Shown here: positions 8,608 to 17,600 of the stretch, piece by piece
How positions within the stretch are numbered: position 1 is the first letter of the stretch
Layout of the letters: each line of letters begins with the position of its first letter
DNA from: Paludibacteraceae bacterium
GTDB lineage: Bacteria; Bacteroidota; Bacteroidia; Bacteroidales; Paludibacteraceae
Direction: 5' to 3'
DNA: 64,000 nucleotides
Assembly (NCBI GenBank): GCA_017394705.1
Contig: JAFPXH010000003.1
Span: 62,001-126,000, forward strand
Translations under genes and position numbers: made by a program
The notes under the pieces: model-generated
What the model was told of the DNA's origin: nothing
The model's input: only the letters and a program-made list of their open reading frames with translations
The model's database searches: none

Positions 8608-10086
8608 ATGACTTATTCGTTCCGCACATATTATCCTTACTACAAGCGCAACCTCAAGTTGGCATTTCCGGTGATGCTGACGCAGTTCGGTGCGGCATTG
8701 GTAGGCTTAGCCGATTCCATCATGGTTGGACATTATAGTACGACCGATTTGGCGGCAGTCAGCTTCTCCAACGCCTTGTTTTTCACGGTAATGGTGTTCG
8801 CTATGGGGGCACTAATGGGTATTACACCGCTCGTCGGGCATATTCACGGACGATTGGAAAAAATTGTGGCGGATAGCGAATGGCCGGAGGGTAAAAGCAA
8901 AGACGAAGAGATTGCGCATAAGCACGACCAGATTTCTTCCTGCCTGACCAATGGTCTGGTCTTTACATCCTTGATATGCATATTTTCATTAGTGCTCTTG
9001 GCACCATGTATCGGGTGGCTCGACGCGTTTGGCCAAGAGCCCGAAGTAGTCGTCTGCGCCCGACCGTATTTTACGTTGATAGTACTATCCATCGTACCCT
9101 TCTTGCTGTTCACCTTCAGCAAACAGTTTCTCGAAGGGCTCGGTAACACCACTATCGCCATGATCATCACCGTCAGCTGTAACTTGCTGAATATCTTTCT
9201 AAACTGGATTTTTATCTTCGGTCATTGGGGGTTCCCTGCCATGGGAGCAGAAGGCGCCGGATGGGCGACGCTCATCGCCCGTTGTTTGATGCCTGTTTGT
9301 TTCCTGTTCGCGATGTTGTGGAAACAAGAGTGGAGACGTTATATAACAACCATGCACAGGAACTTAATCACCCGCCGAGAAGTAGAGCATCTTATCTCCA
9401 TCGGCTTGCCCATCGGCTTGCAGTCTTTTGCAGAAGCTTTCCTTTTCACAGCCTCCTTTATCATCATCGGATGGATCAGCAAAGAGGCGTTGGCGGCGCA
9501 CCACATAGCCAACCAGATGGCCGACCTGACGTTCATGTTAGCGCTCGGCATCGGATCCGCCACCACTATCCGCGTCTCTCACCAACTCGGTAAAGGAGAT
9601 TTGCATGCCGTTCGTATGGCCGCGCGCGCGTCAGCGCACTTATGCCTTTTAATGAATACCATCGGAGCTGCCATTATGATTTTCGGACGTAAAGTCATTC
9701 CGTATATTTTTACGGACGATCCGGAAGTGGTACCTATTGCCTCGACACTACTCATTATCGCCGGTACCTTTCAATATGCCGACGGGTTACAGTGTATCGG
9801 CGCAGCAATGTTGCGCGGGATCCAAGACGTACGTATTCCCATGCGGATAGCGCTATTCGCCTACATAGGCGTAGCACTGCCACTCGGCCTATACTTAACT
9901 TTCTACTACCCCCTTCCTTTTAGAGAAGGGTTGGGAATAAATACCGTTGGACTCGGGGCTGAAGGAATGTGGATTGCTTTTGTGGTGGCGCTGGCCATCC
10001 CCGCCATCTTGTTCCACATACGTTTTCATAAACGACTTAAGCAACTGGAAAACCGCTCAGAAACTCTTCTGGACACCGAAACGTAA
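8608..10086 (+). CDS. MATE-family multidrug/metabolite efflux transporter
   Basis: An inner-membrane antiporter using a Na+ or H+ gradient to expel organic substrates. The protein shows about twelve hydrophobic segments and the MATE N-terminal pattern PVMLTQFGAALVGLADSIMVG, with the second half beginning near GLPIGLQSFAEA. I start at ATG 8608 (492 aa) because the promoter -7 element ends at 8579, which excludes the 28 extra codons of the longer frame. A short low-complexity insert (YYPLPFREGLGINTVG) lies in a late loop. The 3' end overlaps the convergent outer-membrane protein gene by 30 bp. The substrate cannot be predicted. Confidence 0.92.
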   Translation: MTYSFRTYYPYYKRNLKLAFPVMLTQFGAALVGLADSIMVGHYSTTDLAAVSFSNALFFTVMVFAMGALMGITPLVGHIHGRLEKIVADSEWPEGKSKDEEIAHKHDQISSCLTNGLVFTSLICIFSLVLLAPCIGWLDAFGQEPEVVVCARPYFTLIVLSIVPFLLFTFSKQFLEGLGNTTIAMIITVSCNLLNIFLNWIFIFGHWGFPAMGAEGAGWATLIARCLMPVCFLFAMLWKQEWRRYITTMHRNLITRREVEHLISIGLPIGLQSFAEAFLFTASFIIIGWISKEALAAHHIANQMADLTFMLALGIGSATTIRVSHQLGKGDLHAVRMAARASAHLCLLMNTIGAAIMIFGRKVIPYIFTDDPEVVPIASTLLIIAGTFQYADGLQCIGAAMLRGIQDVRIPMRIALFAYIGVALPLGLYLTFYYPLPFREGLGINTVGLGAEGMWIAFVVALAIPAILFHIRFHKRLKQLENRSETLLDTET

Positions 10087-10899
10087 ACCATACAATCCCG
10101 GAGTGAACTGGTTGGCAATCAGATTGCGCAGTTTACCGGAGAAGATGATTATGTCGTTGGTGTATTCGTTATAGCGGTGACCATCCGTTGGATCTTGATA
10201 ACAGAAGGTTGTACCGCTGTAACCAAGGCTAAGGATAGAGAAGAAAATCTGGAAAGTGCTCTTGCGGTTAAACTGGTAAGTAATAACCGGAGAGACCTGA
10301 AAACCATAGGTAACGTTGTATTTAAGTCCGTCGTAATCGGTCTTTGCGACGTTTCCTTTCGTAATAGTAGGAAAGTCCATACCGGTGTATAAATGCGCCC
10401 CCAACCATATGCCCAATTTCCCATCGAAGAGTGATTTCATGCGATAACGCACATAGGGCGTCACTTGCCATGAGCCTTGATGGATACGCAGGTCGGTCGT
10501 GAAAGCAGTATCCGGAAGCGCGATGGCGTAGGTAGTAACCATATTAGCGTAACTTCCTCCGATACGCATACCGAGATAAACCCGCTCTTTCAGTTTCCAT
10601 CCTATCTCCGGTTCCAAAGCTATGGACCAGCCGTTCTCCTTGCGTTCGGAACGCGAGTCGTGATGGAAATAGATATCGAAATTATATCCGTAGTAGAGTT
10701 TCTGTTTCCATAGCGGAATCTCTTTGACCGGCGCTTTGGCGGCCACACTATCTTCTGCTGCGACCGTCTCTCCGACAACTGCAACCTCAGGGGCTGCAGA
10801 GGCTTGTTCGGCGGCAAGACGATTGTCCTGCGCCATGGCAGCAACGGCACTAACCATCATTGCTGCAATCAACACATACATTCTATTCATCATGCTCAC
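10057..10899 (-). CDS. Outer-membrane beta-barrel protein (porin-like), unknown function
   Basis: The 280-aa protein has a signal peptide (residues 1-23, cleavage after AMA), an Ala/Val/Glu-rich spacer (24-60), and then alternating amphipathic strands ending in a C-terminal phenylalanine (RFGVQKSF), all features of an eight- to ten-stranded outer-membrane barrel. Patterns such as GWSIALEPEIGWKL and LYGLRFGVQ are strand-like. No specific function is recognised. Its start overlaps the antiporter gene end by 17 bp, so it is probably co-transcribed with it; its 3' end overlaps the MATE gene on the other strand. Confidence 0.8.
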   Translation of the reverse strand: MSMMNRMYVLIAAMMVSAVAAMAQDNRLAAEQASAAPEVAVVGETVAAEDSVAAKAPVKEIPLWKQKLYYGYNFDIYFHHDSRSERKENGWSIALEPEIGWKLKERVYLGMRIGGSYANMVTTYAIALPDTAFTTDLRIHQGSWQVTPYVRYRMKSLFDGKLGIWLGAHLYTGMDFPTITKGNVAKTDYDGLKYNVTYGFQVSPVITYQFNRKSTFQIFFSILSLGYSGTTFCYQDPTDGHRYNEYTNDIIIFSGKLRNLIANQFTPGLYGLRFGVQKSF

Positions 10900-12226
10900 T
10901 CATGTTTTTTATAAATAGATCAACGACACGTTTGGTCACAATTGTTTTGCGCACTGCATGACGCACTTTATCGGCCGTAGAAGGTGCGTTGACCTCGTTC
11001 ACAGACGACGCTTGCTCTGCCTGCTCAACCTCTTGCTCGCGGCTATCAATCTTACTGCGCAGACGAGGCGAAGCATGCTTGTATAAAAAATTGTAACAAG
11101 GCACCGTCGCCTTCATGATATACGGCGTAAGGAAGGTGGTCAATACACTGGCTGCCACGATAATAGGATAAATAGCCGGATCAGTGACGCCTAATTTGCT
11201 TCCCAGTGCAGCGATGATAAAGGAAAACTCCCCTATCTGCACAAAAGAGAAACCCGTGGACATCGCATCTTTTAACGTCTCTCCGCCCCACCAGCAGCCT
11301 AATGTTCCGAAAACAATCATTCCGACAATAATGACGACGGAAACAAATAGGATAGAAGACCAATAAGTAGCCAGCGAGGCAGGATTGATCATCATACCTA
11401 CAGAGACAAAGAAAATCGCCGCGAACACATTCTTAAGAGGCGCCATGAGTTGCTCTATACGATGTGACTCTAACGTCTCGGCCAATACCATACCCATCAC
11501 AAAAGCACCAAGAGCACTACTGAAACCGGCTTCCTCTGCCGTCAACACCATTCCCAAACACAACCCTAACGCCAAGATAATCAGCGTCTCATCGTTCAGG
11601 TACGGACGCACTTTGCGCAGCAAGGTGGGAATAACCAATATTCCTACTACAAACCAGACAACCAGCGTTATGGCGAGTACTCCTACTTTTTTCAGTAATT
11701 CAACGCCCTCAAAACTGTTCTTTACGGCAATACTGGAAAGCAGCACCAACAGAACGACAGCCACAATATCTTCTATAATAAGGATACTCGTGGCCCCTTT
11801 CACAAAACGCGCTTTGCTTAAGCCCGCTTCGTCAATGGCTTTCATCACAATGGTAGTACTGGACATACATAACATCGCCGCCAGAAAGAGTGAGTTCATA
11901 TTATCCAGCAACGCAAAGCGTCCTACGCCGTAACCCAATACTAACATCCCTCCGATGATGGTTGCAGAACCGACAAGCGCCACCTTACCGCTCGAGAACA
12001 AGTTCTTCAGCCGGAACTCCAAACCAATACAGAACAACACAAACAGCACGCCTATGTTTCCCCACGCTTCCACGTTCTCATGGCTGACTAAATTTTCCCC
12101 GAAGAGGTTCGGACCAACCAATATACCTGCCACGATATAACCGAGCACTACCGGTTGCTTCAACAATTTGAACAACAGACTCACCACACCCGCAGTGATC
12201 ATCAGTATGTATAAATCATGTACCAT
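10883..12226 (-). CDS. CPA2-family cation:proton antiporter (KefB/NapA-like)
   Basis: Start is set at ATG 12226 (MVHDLYILMITAG), 447 aa, immediately after a strong promoter; the upstream codons in the same frame overlap that promoter. The sequence is a Na+/H+ exchanger domain with about twelve membrane segments, including GYIVAGILVGPNLFG, LSSTTIV-like residues (MSSTTIVMKAIDEAG), and FVMGMVLAETLESHRIEQ. A short cytoplasmic tail (about residues 385-447) is rich in Glu and Lys and has no RCK/TrkA domain, so nucleotide control of the Kef type is not expected. The ion transported, Na+ or K+, is uncertain. Confidence 0.9.
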   Translation of the reverse strand: MVHDLYILMITAGVVSLLFKLLKQPVVLGYIVAGILVGPNLFGENLVSHENVEAWGNIGVLFVLFCIGLEFRLKNLFSSGKVALVGSATIIGGMLVLGYGVGRFALLDNMNSLFLAAMLCMSSTTIVMKAIDEAGLSKARFVKGATSILIIEDIVAVVLLVLLSSIAVKNSFEGVELLKKVGVLAITLVVWFVVGILVIPTLLRKVRPYLNDETLIILALGLCLGMVLTAEEAGFSSALGAFVMGMVLAETLESHRIEQLMAPLKNVFAAIFFVSVGMMINPASLATYWSSILFVSVVIIVGMIVFGTLGCWWGGETLKDAMSTGFSFVQIGEFSFIIAALGSKLGVTDPAIYPIIVAASVLTTFLTPYIMKATVPCYNFLYKHASPRLRSKIDSREQEVEQAEQASSVNEVNAPSTADKVRHAVRKTIVTKRVVDLFIKNMSEHDE

Positions 12227-12251
12227 AGTATTTAAAAATCGTTTCGTGCCG

Positions 12252-12283
12252 CAAAGATACAATAAAATTTGCAGGTATGCAAA
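12252..12283 (-). promoter_or_regulatory. Bacteroidota-type promoter for the antiporter gene
   Basis: On the minus strand TTTG (12283-12280), 20-bp spacer, TATCTTTG (12259-12252). It reads into the antiporter start at 12226. Confidence 0.8.
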
Positions 12284-12299
12284 AAAATGAGTGCCATCT

Positions 12300-12361
12300 A
12301 AATTGTTCCACGAACGGACTTTCATCGGAGTAATTACCTGTTAAAGAGCGTGGAACAATTT
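12300..12361. promoter_or_regulatory. 13-bp perfect inverted repeat between divergent promoters
   Basis: AAATTGTTCCACG (12300-12312) is repeated in inverted orientation as CGTGGAACAATTT (12349-12361), with 36 bp between. It lies 17 bp behind the antiporter -33 element and about 60 bp before the lipoprotein promoter, where a shared operator would sit. Each arm resembles half of a parS site. Confidence 0.65.
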
Positions 12362-12420
12362 CATTTTAATGCATACGCTCTGCTATCTGTTGAGTTTTTT
12401 TTATTTTTTTTCGCCTTTTT

Positions 12421-12452
12421 CTTGCATATCTAAAAAAAAAGCAGTACTTTTG
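12421..12452 (+). promoter_or_regulatory. Bacteroidota-type promoter for the OmpA/TPR lipoprotein
   Basis: CTTG (12421-12424), 20-bp spacer with an A-run and GCAG, then TACTTTTG (12445-12452). The gene starts about 65 bp downstream. Confidence 0.8.
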
Positions 12453-12515
12453 CACCGCAAAAGGTGTGATTACACCTACCCAAACGGGATAACAAACATC
12501 TATTAACTAATTAAT

Positions 12516-14207
12516 ATGCATATGAAGAAAGGTTTATTTCTTAGCCTCATTGCTGCAGTAGCATTGCTGGCATCGTGCAACAAATCGTTGCCCAAACCCG
12601 ATGAAATCACCGTTAACCCCAGCCCGCTGGAGAAAGTAGGAAACAAAGTCAATGCCGACATCACTGGTACTTTCCCGCAGAAGAAATTCGCTCGCAAGGG
12701 TGTGCTCGTCGTTACTCCGGTTCTCAAATTTGCTGACCAAGAGGTCGTTGGAGAGTCCGTTACGTATGTGGGCGAGAAAGCTAAAGAGAACGGCAAGACC
12801 GTTAATTACAAAAACGGAGGTACGTATTCGCAATCATGCTCCTTCGATTATGTTCCCGAGATGCGCAAATCGGAGTTGTATCTTCGCTTTGAGGCTAAAA
12901 TCGGCAAAAAAGAGATTGAAATCCCAGACCTCAAAATCGCCGACGGTGTAGTTGCTACTTCTGAATTGGCAGAAGCAAGTGATAACAAAACAGTTACCAC
13001 CCCGGATAAGTTCCAACGCGTTATTCAAGAACTGACCGAGGCGGACATCAAGTTCCTCATCCAAAGCGCTGAACTGCGTTCGTCTGAAACCAAAGCCGAT
13101 GGTGTGAAGAACCTCCAGGCTGCTATCAAGGACGCTAAAGAGAATGAGAAAAAAGAGATTAACAAAATCGAAGTAGCCGGTTACGCTTCTCCCGATGGCG
13201 CACAGGACCTCAACGAGAAACTCGCAAAGAACCGTCAGAAAGTGGCGCAGGACTTCCTCAAGAGAGACCTTAAGAAGAACAAACTCAACAACGCTATTGA
13301 GTCGAATATCACCGCTGAGGACTGGGACGGCTTCCAGAAAGCAATGGAGAACAGCAACATGCAGGACAAAGACCTCGTTCTCCGCGTCCTCTCTATGTAT
13401 AGCGACCCCGAGGAGCGCGAAGCGCAAATCAAGAACCTGAGTTCTGTATATGGCACTATTGCTGACGAAATCCTTCCGGCTCTCCGCCGCAGCCGTCTTA
13501 TCCTCACTACCGACCTCATCGGCAAGAGCGATGACGAGATCCGTGAGTTGGCAAAGAACGACCCGGCCCAACTGAGCGTCGAAGAGTTGCTGTATGCTGC
13601 TACCCTGACCAATGATAAAGCAGAGAAAATGGCTATCTATCAGAAAGCAGCAGACCAGTTCAACGACTATCGTGCATGGAACAGTCTCGGACAGCTTTAT
13701 TTCGAGGACGGTAACATCGCTGAGGCACGTCGTTGCTATGCCAAGGCTCTGGAGATCCAACCCAACGATCCGGACGTGAACTACAACGCCGGTTTGGCTG
13801 CTATGGCTGACGGTGATCTCGACAAAGCAGAGGAGTATCTGGGCAAAGCAGCTGGCACGAAAGCTAACCTCAATGCCGCTCTGGGTACACTCTATACGCA
13901 GAAGGGTGACTACGCTGCTGCTAAGCAGGCTTATGGCGACAACGCTACTAACAACGCTGCCGTTCAGCAAATCCTCAACGAGGACTATGCAGGTGCTTCG
14001 CAGACGCTCAACAACGTAAAAGAGCCCAATGCAACCACCGCTTACCTCAAGGCTATCGTAGGGGCTCGTACCAATGACAAAGAAGCTGTTTACGCAAATC
14101 TTAAGTCCGCGATTGAGCAAGACGCCAAACTCAAAGATCGTGCTGCTAACGATATTGAGTTCGCCAAATTCGCTGAGGAAGCAGAGTTCCAGGCTATCGT
14201 TAAATAA
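12516..14207 (+). CDS. Lipoprotein with OmpA-like domain and TPR repeats
   Basis: The 563-aa protein has a lipoprotein signal with lipobox LLASC, so it is anchored to the outer or inner membrane. Residues about 25-145 form a beta-rich N-terminal region. Near residues 200-350 is an OmpA-like peptidoglycan-binding segment with EVAGYASPDGAQDLNEKLAK, in which the usual position of the spaced charged residues is kept. TPR-like repeats follow (YRAWNSLGQLYFEDGNIAEA, DVNYNAGLAAMADGDLDKA, NLNAALGTLYTQKGDYAAA). A clean codon bias and a strong promoter suggest high expression. A role in envelope organisation is likely but not proven. ATG 12516 and ATG 12522 are both possible starts; the latter gives MKKGLFLSL. 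Confidence 0.85.
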   Translation: MHMKKGLFLSLIAAVALLASCNKSLPKPDEITVNPSPLEKVGNKVNADITGTFPQKKFARKGVLVVTPVLKFADQEVVGESVTYVGEKAKENGKTVNYKNGGTYSQSCSFDYVPEMRKSELYLRFEAKIGKKEIEIPDLKIADGVVATSELAEASDNKTVTTPDKFQRVIQELTEADIKFLIQSAELRSSETKADGVKNLQAAIKDAKENEKKEINKIEVAGYASPDGAQDLNEKLAKNRQKVAQDFLKRDLKKNKLNNAIESNITAEDWDGFQKAMENSNMQDKDLVLRVLSMYSDPEEREAQIKNLSSVYGTIADEILPALRRSRLILTTDLIGKSDDEIRELAKNDPAQLSVEELLYAATLTNDKAEKMAIYQKAADQFNDYRAWNSLGQLYFEDGNIAEARRCYAKALEIQPNDPDVNYNAGLAAMADGDLDKAEEYLGKAAGTKANLNAALGTLYTQKGDYAAAKQAYGDNATNNAAVQQILNEDYAGASQTLNNVKEPNATTAYLKAIVGARTNDKEAVYANLKSAIEQDAKLKDRAANDIEFAKFAEEAEFQAIVK

Positions 14208-14209
14208 TC

Positions 14210-14446
14210 ATGTCAGTACTTTTCCCTAAAGTACCGAAACCCCGTGAGTGGGACTACCGCCCCATTTACTTCGATAAGGAAAAGGAGGCGCGCAAGGATA
14301 AAAAACTTGCGCGTCTTCATCACGGGGCCTTCCGTGAAGAGCATGAGAAGAACATGACCGAGTTGCGCAAAAAGAAACAATCGAGACTCGTTTTCTGGCT
14401 CGTTCTCCTCGGCCTCCTCATCTTCGCATTCTATTTTATATTATAA
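14210..14446 (+). CDS. Small membrane-anchored protein upstream of mutL
   Basis: 78 aa, beginning 2 bp after the lipoprotein stop. It has a proline/aromatic N-terminus (KVPKPREWDYRPIYFD), a strongly basic and acidic middle helix, and one C-terminal hydrophobic segment (residues 59-78, ending LLIFAFYFIL), so it is predicted to be tail-anchored with its charged part in the cytoplasm. No function is recognised. The spacing suggests translational coupling with the lipoprotein. Confidence 0.8.
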   Translation: MSVLFPKVPKPREWDYRPIYFDKEKEARKDKKLARLHHGAFREEHEKNMTELRKKKQSRLVFWLVLLGLLIFAFYFIL

Positions 14447-14495
14447 TATAATAAGGAGCTATCCTTAGTTGGTTGCTATTAGTCGTTGTTAGCGG

Positions 14496-16313
14496 ATGGA
14501 TATTATTCATTTATTACCGGACAGTGTAGCTAATCAGATTGCTGCGGGAGAAGTGATTCAACGCCCTGCTTCGTGTCTGAAAGAGCTGGTCGAGAATAGT
14601 CTTGATGCGGGAGCTACCCGTATTCAAGTCATTGTTCGTGATGCGGGTCGCACACTACTGCAGGTAATAGATGACGGTAGCGGTATGAGCGAGATGGACG
14701 CACGGCTGGCGTTCGAACGACATGCCACAAGTAAGATCCGCGAAGCGCAAGACCTCTTTTCCTTGCGGACCATGGGCTTCCGAGGCGAAGCGTTAGCCTC
14801 TATCTGCGCAGTAGCACAAGTGGAGATGACGACACGCCGCGAGGAAGATGAAACAGGCACACTCTTGGAGATACACGGCTCCAACGTTGTAAGACAAGAA
14901 CCGTGCAGTTGTCCCATTGGAACAAACATCAAGGTTTCCAACCTATTCTTTAATGTACCTGTTCGCCGTAAGTTCCTCAAGTCCGACCAAACGGAGTTAC
15001 GCAATCTGCTGAATGAGTTCTATCATATAGTGCTCGTTTATCCGAAAGTGGCTTTCACCTTCGTTCATAACGACGAGATACTACTGGAACTGCCTATTGG
15101 CACAGAGAAACAACGGATCGAGGCTGTCTTCGGCAACCCGAAGAAGAACGTCTATACGTCGGCGTTCGTGGACATCAACACCGAGACAGAACTGGTGTCC
15201 ATCCGCGGATTTGTGATTAAACCCGAGGCCGCTACGCGCAAAGCGGAGCAATATTTCTTTGTCAATGGGCGTTATATGCGCCATCCGTATTTTCTGAAAG
15301 CAGTGCAAACGGCTTATTCAGGCATGCTGACCAACGACTATCAGCCATCTTTCTTCATCTATTTTACGATAAATCCTGAAGCCATAGACGTCAATATACA
15401 TCCAACGAAGACGGAGATTAAGTTTGCCGACGAGCAGACGATCTTCCAAATTCTCATGGCCTCCGTACGGGAAGCATTAGGCAAGTTTACACTCGCACCA
15501 CAAATTGATTTTGACACGCAGGGCAGTATCGATATTCCTGCTCCGCAAAATAATCCCGTCAGCCGTCCGCACTTGACCGTTGACCCCAATTATAATCCTT
15601 TCCATGCGCGCTCGTCGTACACCCAACAACAACCGGTTGCCAATTGGGAAAGCCTGTACGCCGACTTGCCGACCAAAGCAAAGAATGTAATCTATCCGGA
15701 TCAGTTGGAAGAACCCGCAGAAGTGGAACTGCTGCGCCCGGAAGAGGTAGAGACATGTTCGCTATGGCAGTATGCCGGAAAGTATATTATTGTACCAACC
15801 GCCAAAGGTTTGCTGCTGATTAATCAGCATCGGGCGCATGCCGCAGTCTTGTATCAGCAATTTCTAGTGCAAATAGCGCAAACACAAGGCTCTATGCAAC
15901 AGTTGCTATTCCCAGAAGTAATCACTCTTCCGCCCGATGAGATGGTCTTGCTGGCGCAACTACTGCCCGATTTGCGGGCTATTGGTTTTGAGTTGGAGCA
16001 ACTGAGTCCGGATAGTTATTCGGTATTAGGTCACCCTTCTCAATTAGAGGCCCAATCCCCCATTCCGGTGCTGCAACACATTATGCAGCAAGTACGCGAA
16101 CGCGGAGCAGACACACAGCAGGAATGGAGAGAACAGATTGCTACTTCCTTAGCAGAGACAGCCGCGGTTCCCTATGGGCGTAGTCTAACCACCGAGGAAA
16201 TGAGAGATATGGTACTCCACTTGGTGGAATTGAAAAACCATCGCCGCATGGCAGACGGCAAGATTATCATGTCGCTGCTGAACGATGAAGAAATCAACAA
16301 ACGATTTTCCTAA
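14496..16313 (+). CDS. mutL: DNA mismatch repair protein MutL
   Basis: MutL links MutS mismatch recognition to strand excision. The N-terminal GHKL ATPase is complete: ELVENSLDAGA (Glu/Asn), DDGSGM, HATSKI, and TMGFRGEAL are all present in residues 1-110. The C-terminal dimerisation domain starts near 430. Its position for the endonuclease motif DQHAxxERxxYE reads NQHRAHAAVLYQ, so the acidic residues are absent, and no CPHGRP-like zinc motif is visible near the end. This suggests a MutL without the metal-dependent nicking activity. Length 605 aa is usual for the phylum. It is followed after 22 bp by the nucleotidase-like gene. Confidence 0.95.
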   Translation: MDIIHLLPDSVANQIAAGEVIQRPASCLKELVENSLDAGATRIQVIVRDAGRTLLQVIDDGSGMSEMDARLAFERHATSKIREAQDLFSLRTMGFRGEALASICAVAQVEMTTRREEDETGTLLEIHGSNVVRQEPCSCPIGTNIKVSNLFFNVPVRRKFLKSDQTELRNLLNEFYHIVLVYPKVAFTFVHNDEILLELPIGTEKQRIEAVFGNPKKNVYTSAFVDINTETELVSIRGFVIKPEAATRKAEQYFFVNGRYMRHPYFLKAVQTAYSGMLTNDYQPSFFIYFTINPEAIDVNIHPTKTEIKFADEQTIFQILMASVREALGKFTLAPQIDFDTQGSIDIPAPQNNPVSRPHLTVDPNYNPFHARSSYTQQQPVANWESLYADLPTKAKNVIYPDQLEEPAEVELLRPEEVETCSLWQYAGKYIIVPTAKGLLLINQHRAHAAVLYQQFLVQIAQTQGSMQQLLFPEVITLPPDEMVLLAQLLPDLRAIGFELEQLSPDSYSVLGHPSQLEAQSPIPVLQHIMQQVRERGADTQQEWREQIATSLAETAAVPYGRSLTTEEMRDMVLHLVELKNHRRMADGKIIMSLLNDEEINKRFS

Positions 16314-16335
16314 CTAACAGCTAACAATAGTTGCC

Positions 16336-17157
16336 ATGAAAAAAACATTTCTTTACTGCCTCATCGCCTTCGTTTTCTTTTCGTGCACGCCGGATCATTT
16401 GACTATCTTGCACACGAATGACACGCATTCGCAGGTAGAACCCAAATCCAATAATCAGGGAGGCTATGCGCGCCGCATGGGGCTTATCAGACAAGAACGG
16501 GCCAAAGATAGAAATCTGCTATTGGTAGATGCCGGCGATTTTTGTCAAGGCACTCCGTATTTCAATTTCTATCATGGCCGTGTAGAATTGGAAGCAATGA
16601 ACCGGATGGGATACGATGCCGCAACCTTAGGGAACCATGAGTTTGATAATGGTTTGGATACCTTGGCGGCAGTGCTGGCAACCGCGCATTTCCCCATCGT
16701 CTGCGCCAATTATGACTTCACCGGCACTCCGTTAGAGAGCATTGTCCAACCATACATTATTCTTCACCGAAGAGGACTGAAAATAGGTATTTTCGGTTTA
16801 GGGTGCGATCCCAAAGGCCTTATAGCAGATAAGAATTTCAAGCCTATAGAGTTTCTGGATCCATACCCTATTGCACAAAAAACGGCAGATTTACTGCGCC
16901 GGAACAACTGTGATGTGGTTATCTGCTTAAGCCACATGGGCACGTTCGGTAAAGCTCCCGAGGATGTATGTGACACAGCATTGGTGTCACACACCCGTGG
17001 CATCGATGTCGTGATCGGAGGACACACCCACAAATTGTATGACAATTTGCGAGTGGCCAACTTGGACGGAGACTCCATTCCGGTATGCCAAATGGGCAAG
17101 AGTGGCGTTTATTTAGGGAAAATTGTGCTAAGTTTAAGTGACAAAAACGCAAAATAA
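16336..17157 (+). CDS. 5'-nucleotidase/UshA-type metallophosphoesterase lipoprotein (N-terminal catalytic domain only)
   Basis: A 273-aa exported phosphoesterase with lipobox FFSC at residues 14-17. The metal ligands of the calcineurin-like fold are in order: HTNDTH, DAGDFCQGTPYF, GNHEFDNG, LSHMG and GGHTH. It ends after the metallophosphatase domain; the C-terminal substrate-binding domain of UshA is missing. In Bacteroidota that domain is often a separate gene, but none is adjacent here. It probably hydrolyses nucleotides or similar phosphate esters at the cell envelope. It follows mutL by 22 bp. Confidence 0.88.
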   Translation: MKKTFLYCLIAFVFFSCTPDHLTILHTNDTHSQVEPKSNNQGGYARRMGLIRQERAKDRNLLLVDAGDFCQGTPYFNFYHGRVELEAMNRMGYDAATLGNHEFDNGLDTLAAVLATAHFPIVCANYDFTGTPLESIVQPYIILHRRGLKIGIFGLGCDPKGLIADKNFKPIEFLDPYPIAQKTADLLRRNNCDVVICLSHMGTFGKAPEDVCDTALVSHTRGIDVVIGGHTHKLYDNLRVANLDGDSIPVCQMGKSGVYLGKIVLSLSDKNAK

Positions 17158-17167
17158 CATCAAAATA

Positions 17168-17199
17168 TTTGCATATCTCAAAAAAAAGCAGTAATTTTG
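17168..17199 (+). promoter_or_regulatory. Bacteroidota-type promoter for acpP
   Basis: TTTG (17168-17171), 20-bp spacer ending in AAGCAG, TAATTTTG (17192-17199). It gives an 80-nt leader before acpP. Confidence 0.85.
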
Positions 17200-17282
17200 C
17201 GCCGATTTTCCGGAAAACGCGAAAAACGAAACATTAGAACATTCATAGAAAAACTTAAATATTAATTTAATTTTTAGCAATT

Positions 17283-17525
17283 ATGGCAGAAATTGAAGCA
17301 AAAGTAAAAGCAATCATTGTTGATAAGCTTGGCGTAGAAGAGTCTCAGGTAACCAACGAGGCTAATTTCCAAACCGACCTGGGTGCAGACTCTCTGGACA
17401 CCGTAGAGATGATCATGGAGTTTGAGAAAGAGTTTGGTATTTCTATTCCTGACGAGGACACTCAGAAAATTGCTACCGTAGGCGACGCTATCGCTTATGT
17501 TGAGGCGAAAGTTGAAGGAAAATAA
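17283..17525 (+). CDS. acpP: Acyl carrier protein
   Basis: 80-aa carrier of fatty-acyl intermediates. The phosphopantetheine attachment serine is in [15 protein letters not shown], and the helical ACP pattern and acidic composition are intact. It is directly followed by fabF, the standard bacterial order. A hairpin between the two genes may lower fabF expression relative to the carrier. Confidence 0.98.
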   Translation: MAEIEAKVKAIIVDKLGVEESQVTNEANFQTDLGADSLDTVEMIMEFEKEFGISIPDEDTQKIATVGDAIAYVEAKVEGK

Positions 17526-17546
17526 TTTCCTTTTCACCTTAGTTTG

Positions 17547-17580
17547 CGAGTTTACGGGAAACTGTAAACTCGTATGCTTT
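17547..17580 (+). terminator. Hairpin between acpP and fabF, possible attenuator
   Basis: Perfect 9-bp stem cgagtttac / gtaaactcg (17547-17555 and 17564-17572) with an 8-nt loop, followed by a short T-rich stretch. The fabF start is 29 bp beyond, so it would act as a partial terminator or an RNA-processing stem. Confidence 0.55.
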
Positions 17581-17600
17581 TTATACACAAACAAATATAT

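Noticed and set aside
12300-12361. Functional contiguous parS site
   Set aside because: The half-sites are 36 bp apart, unlike the continuous 16-bp parS palindrome; kept only as an operator-like finding.
12834-14120. Long open frame (428 codons) on the minus strand
   Set aside because: Antisense to the OmpA/TPR lipoprotein, which has a promoter, lipobox and recognisable repeats; the antisense frame has none.
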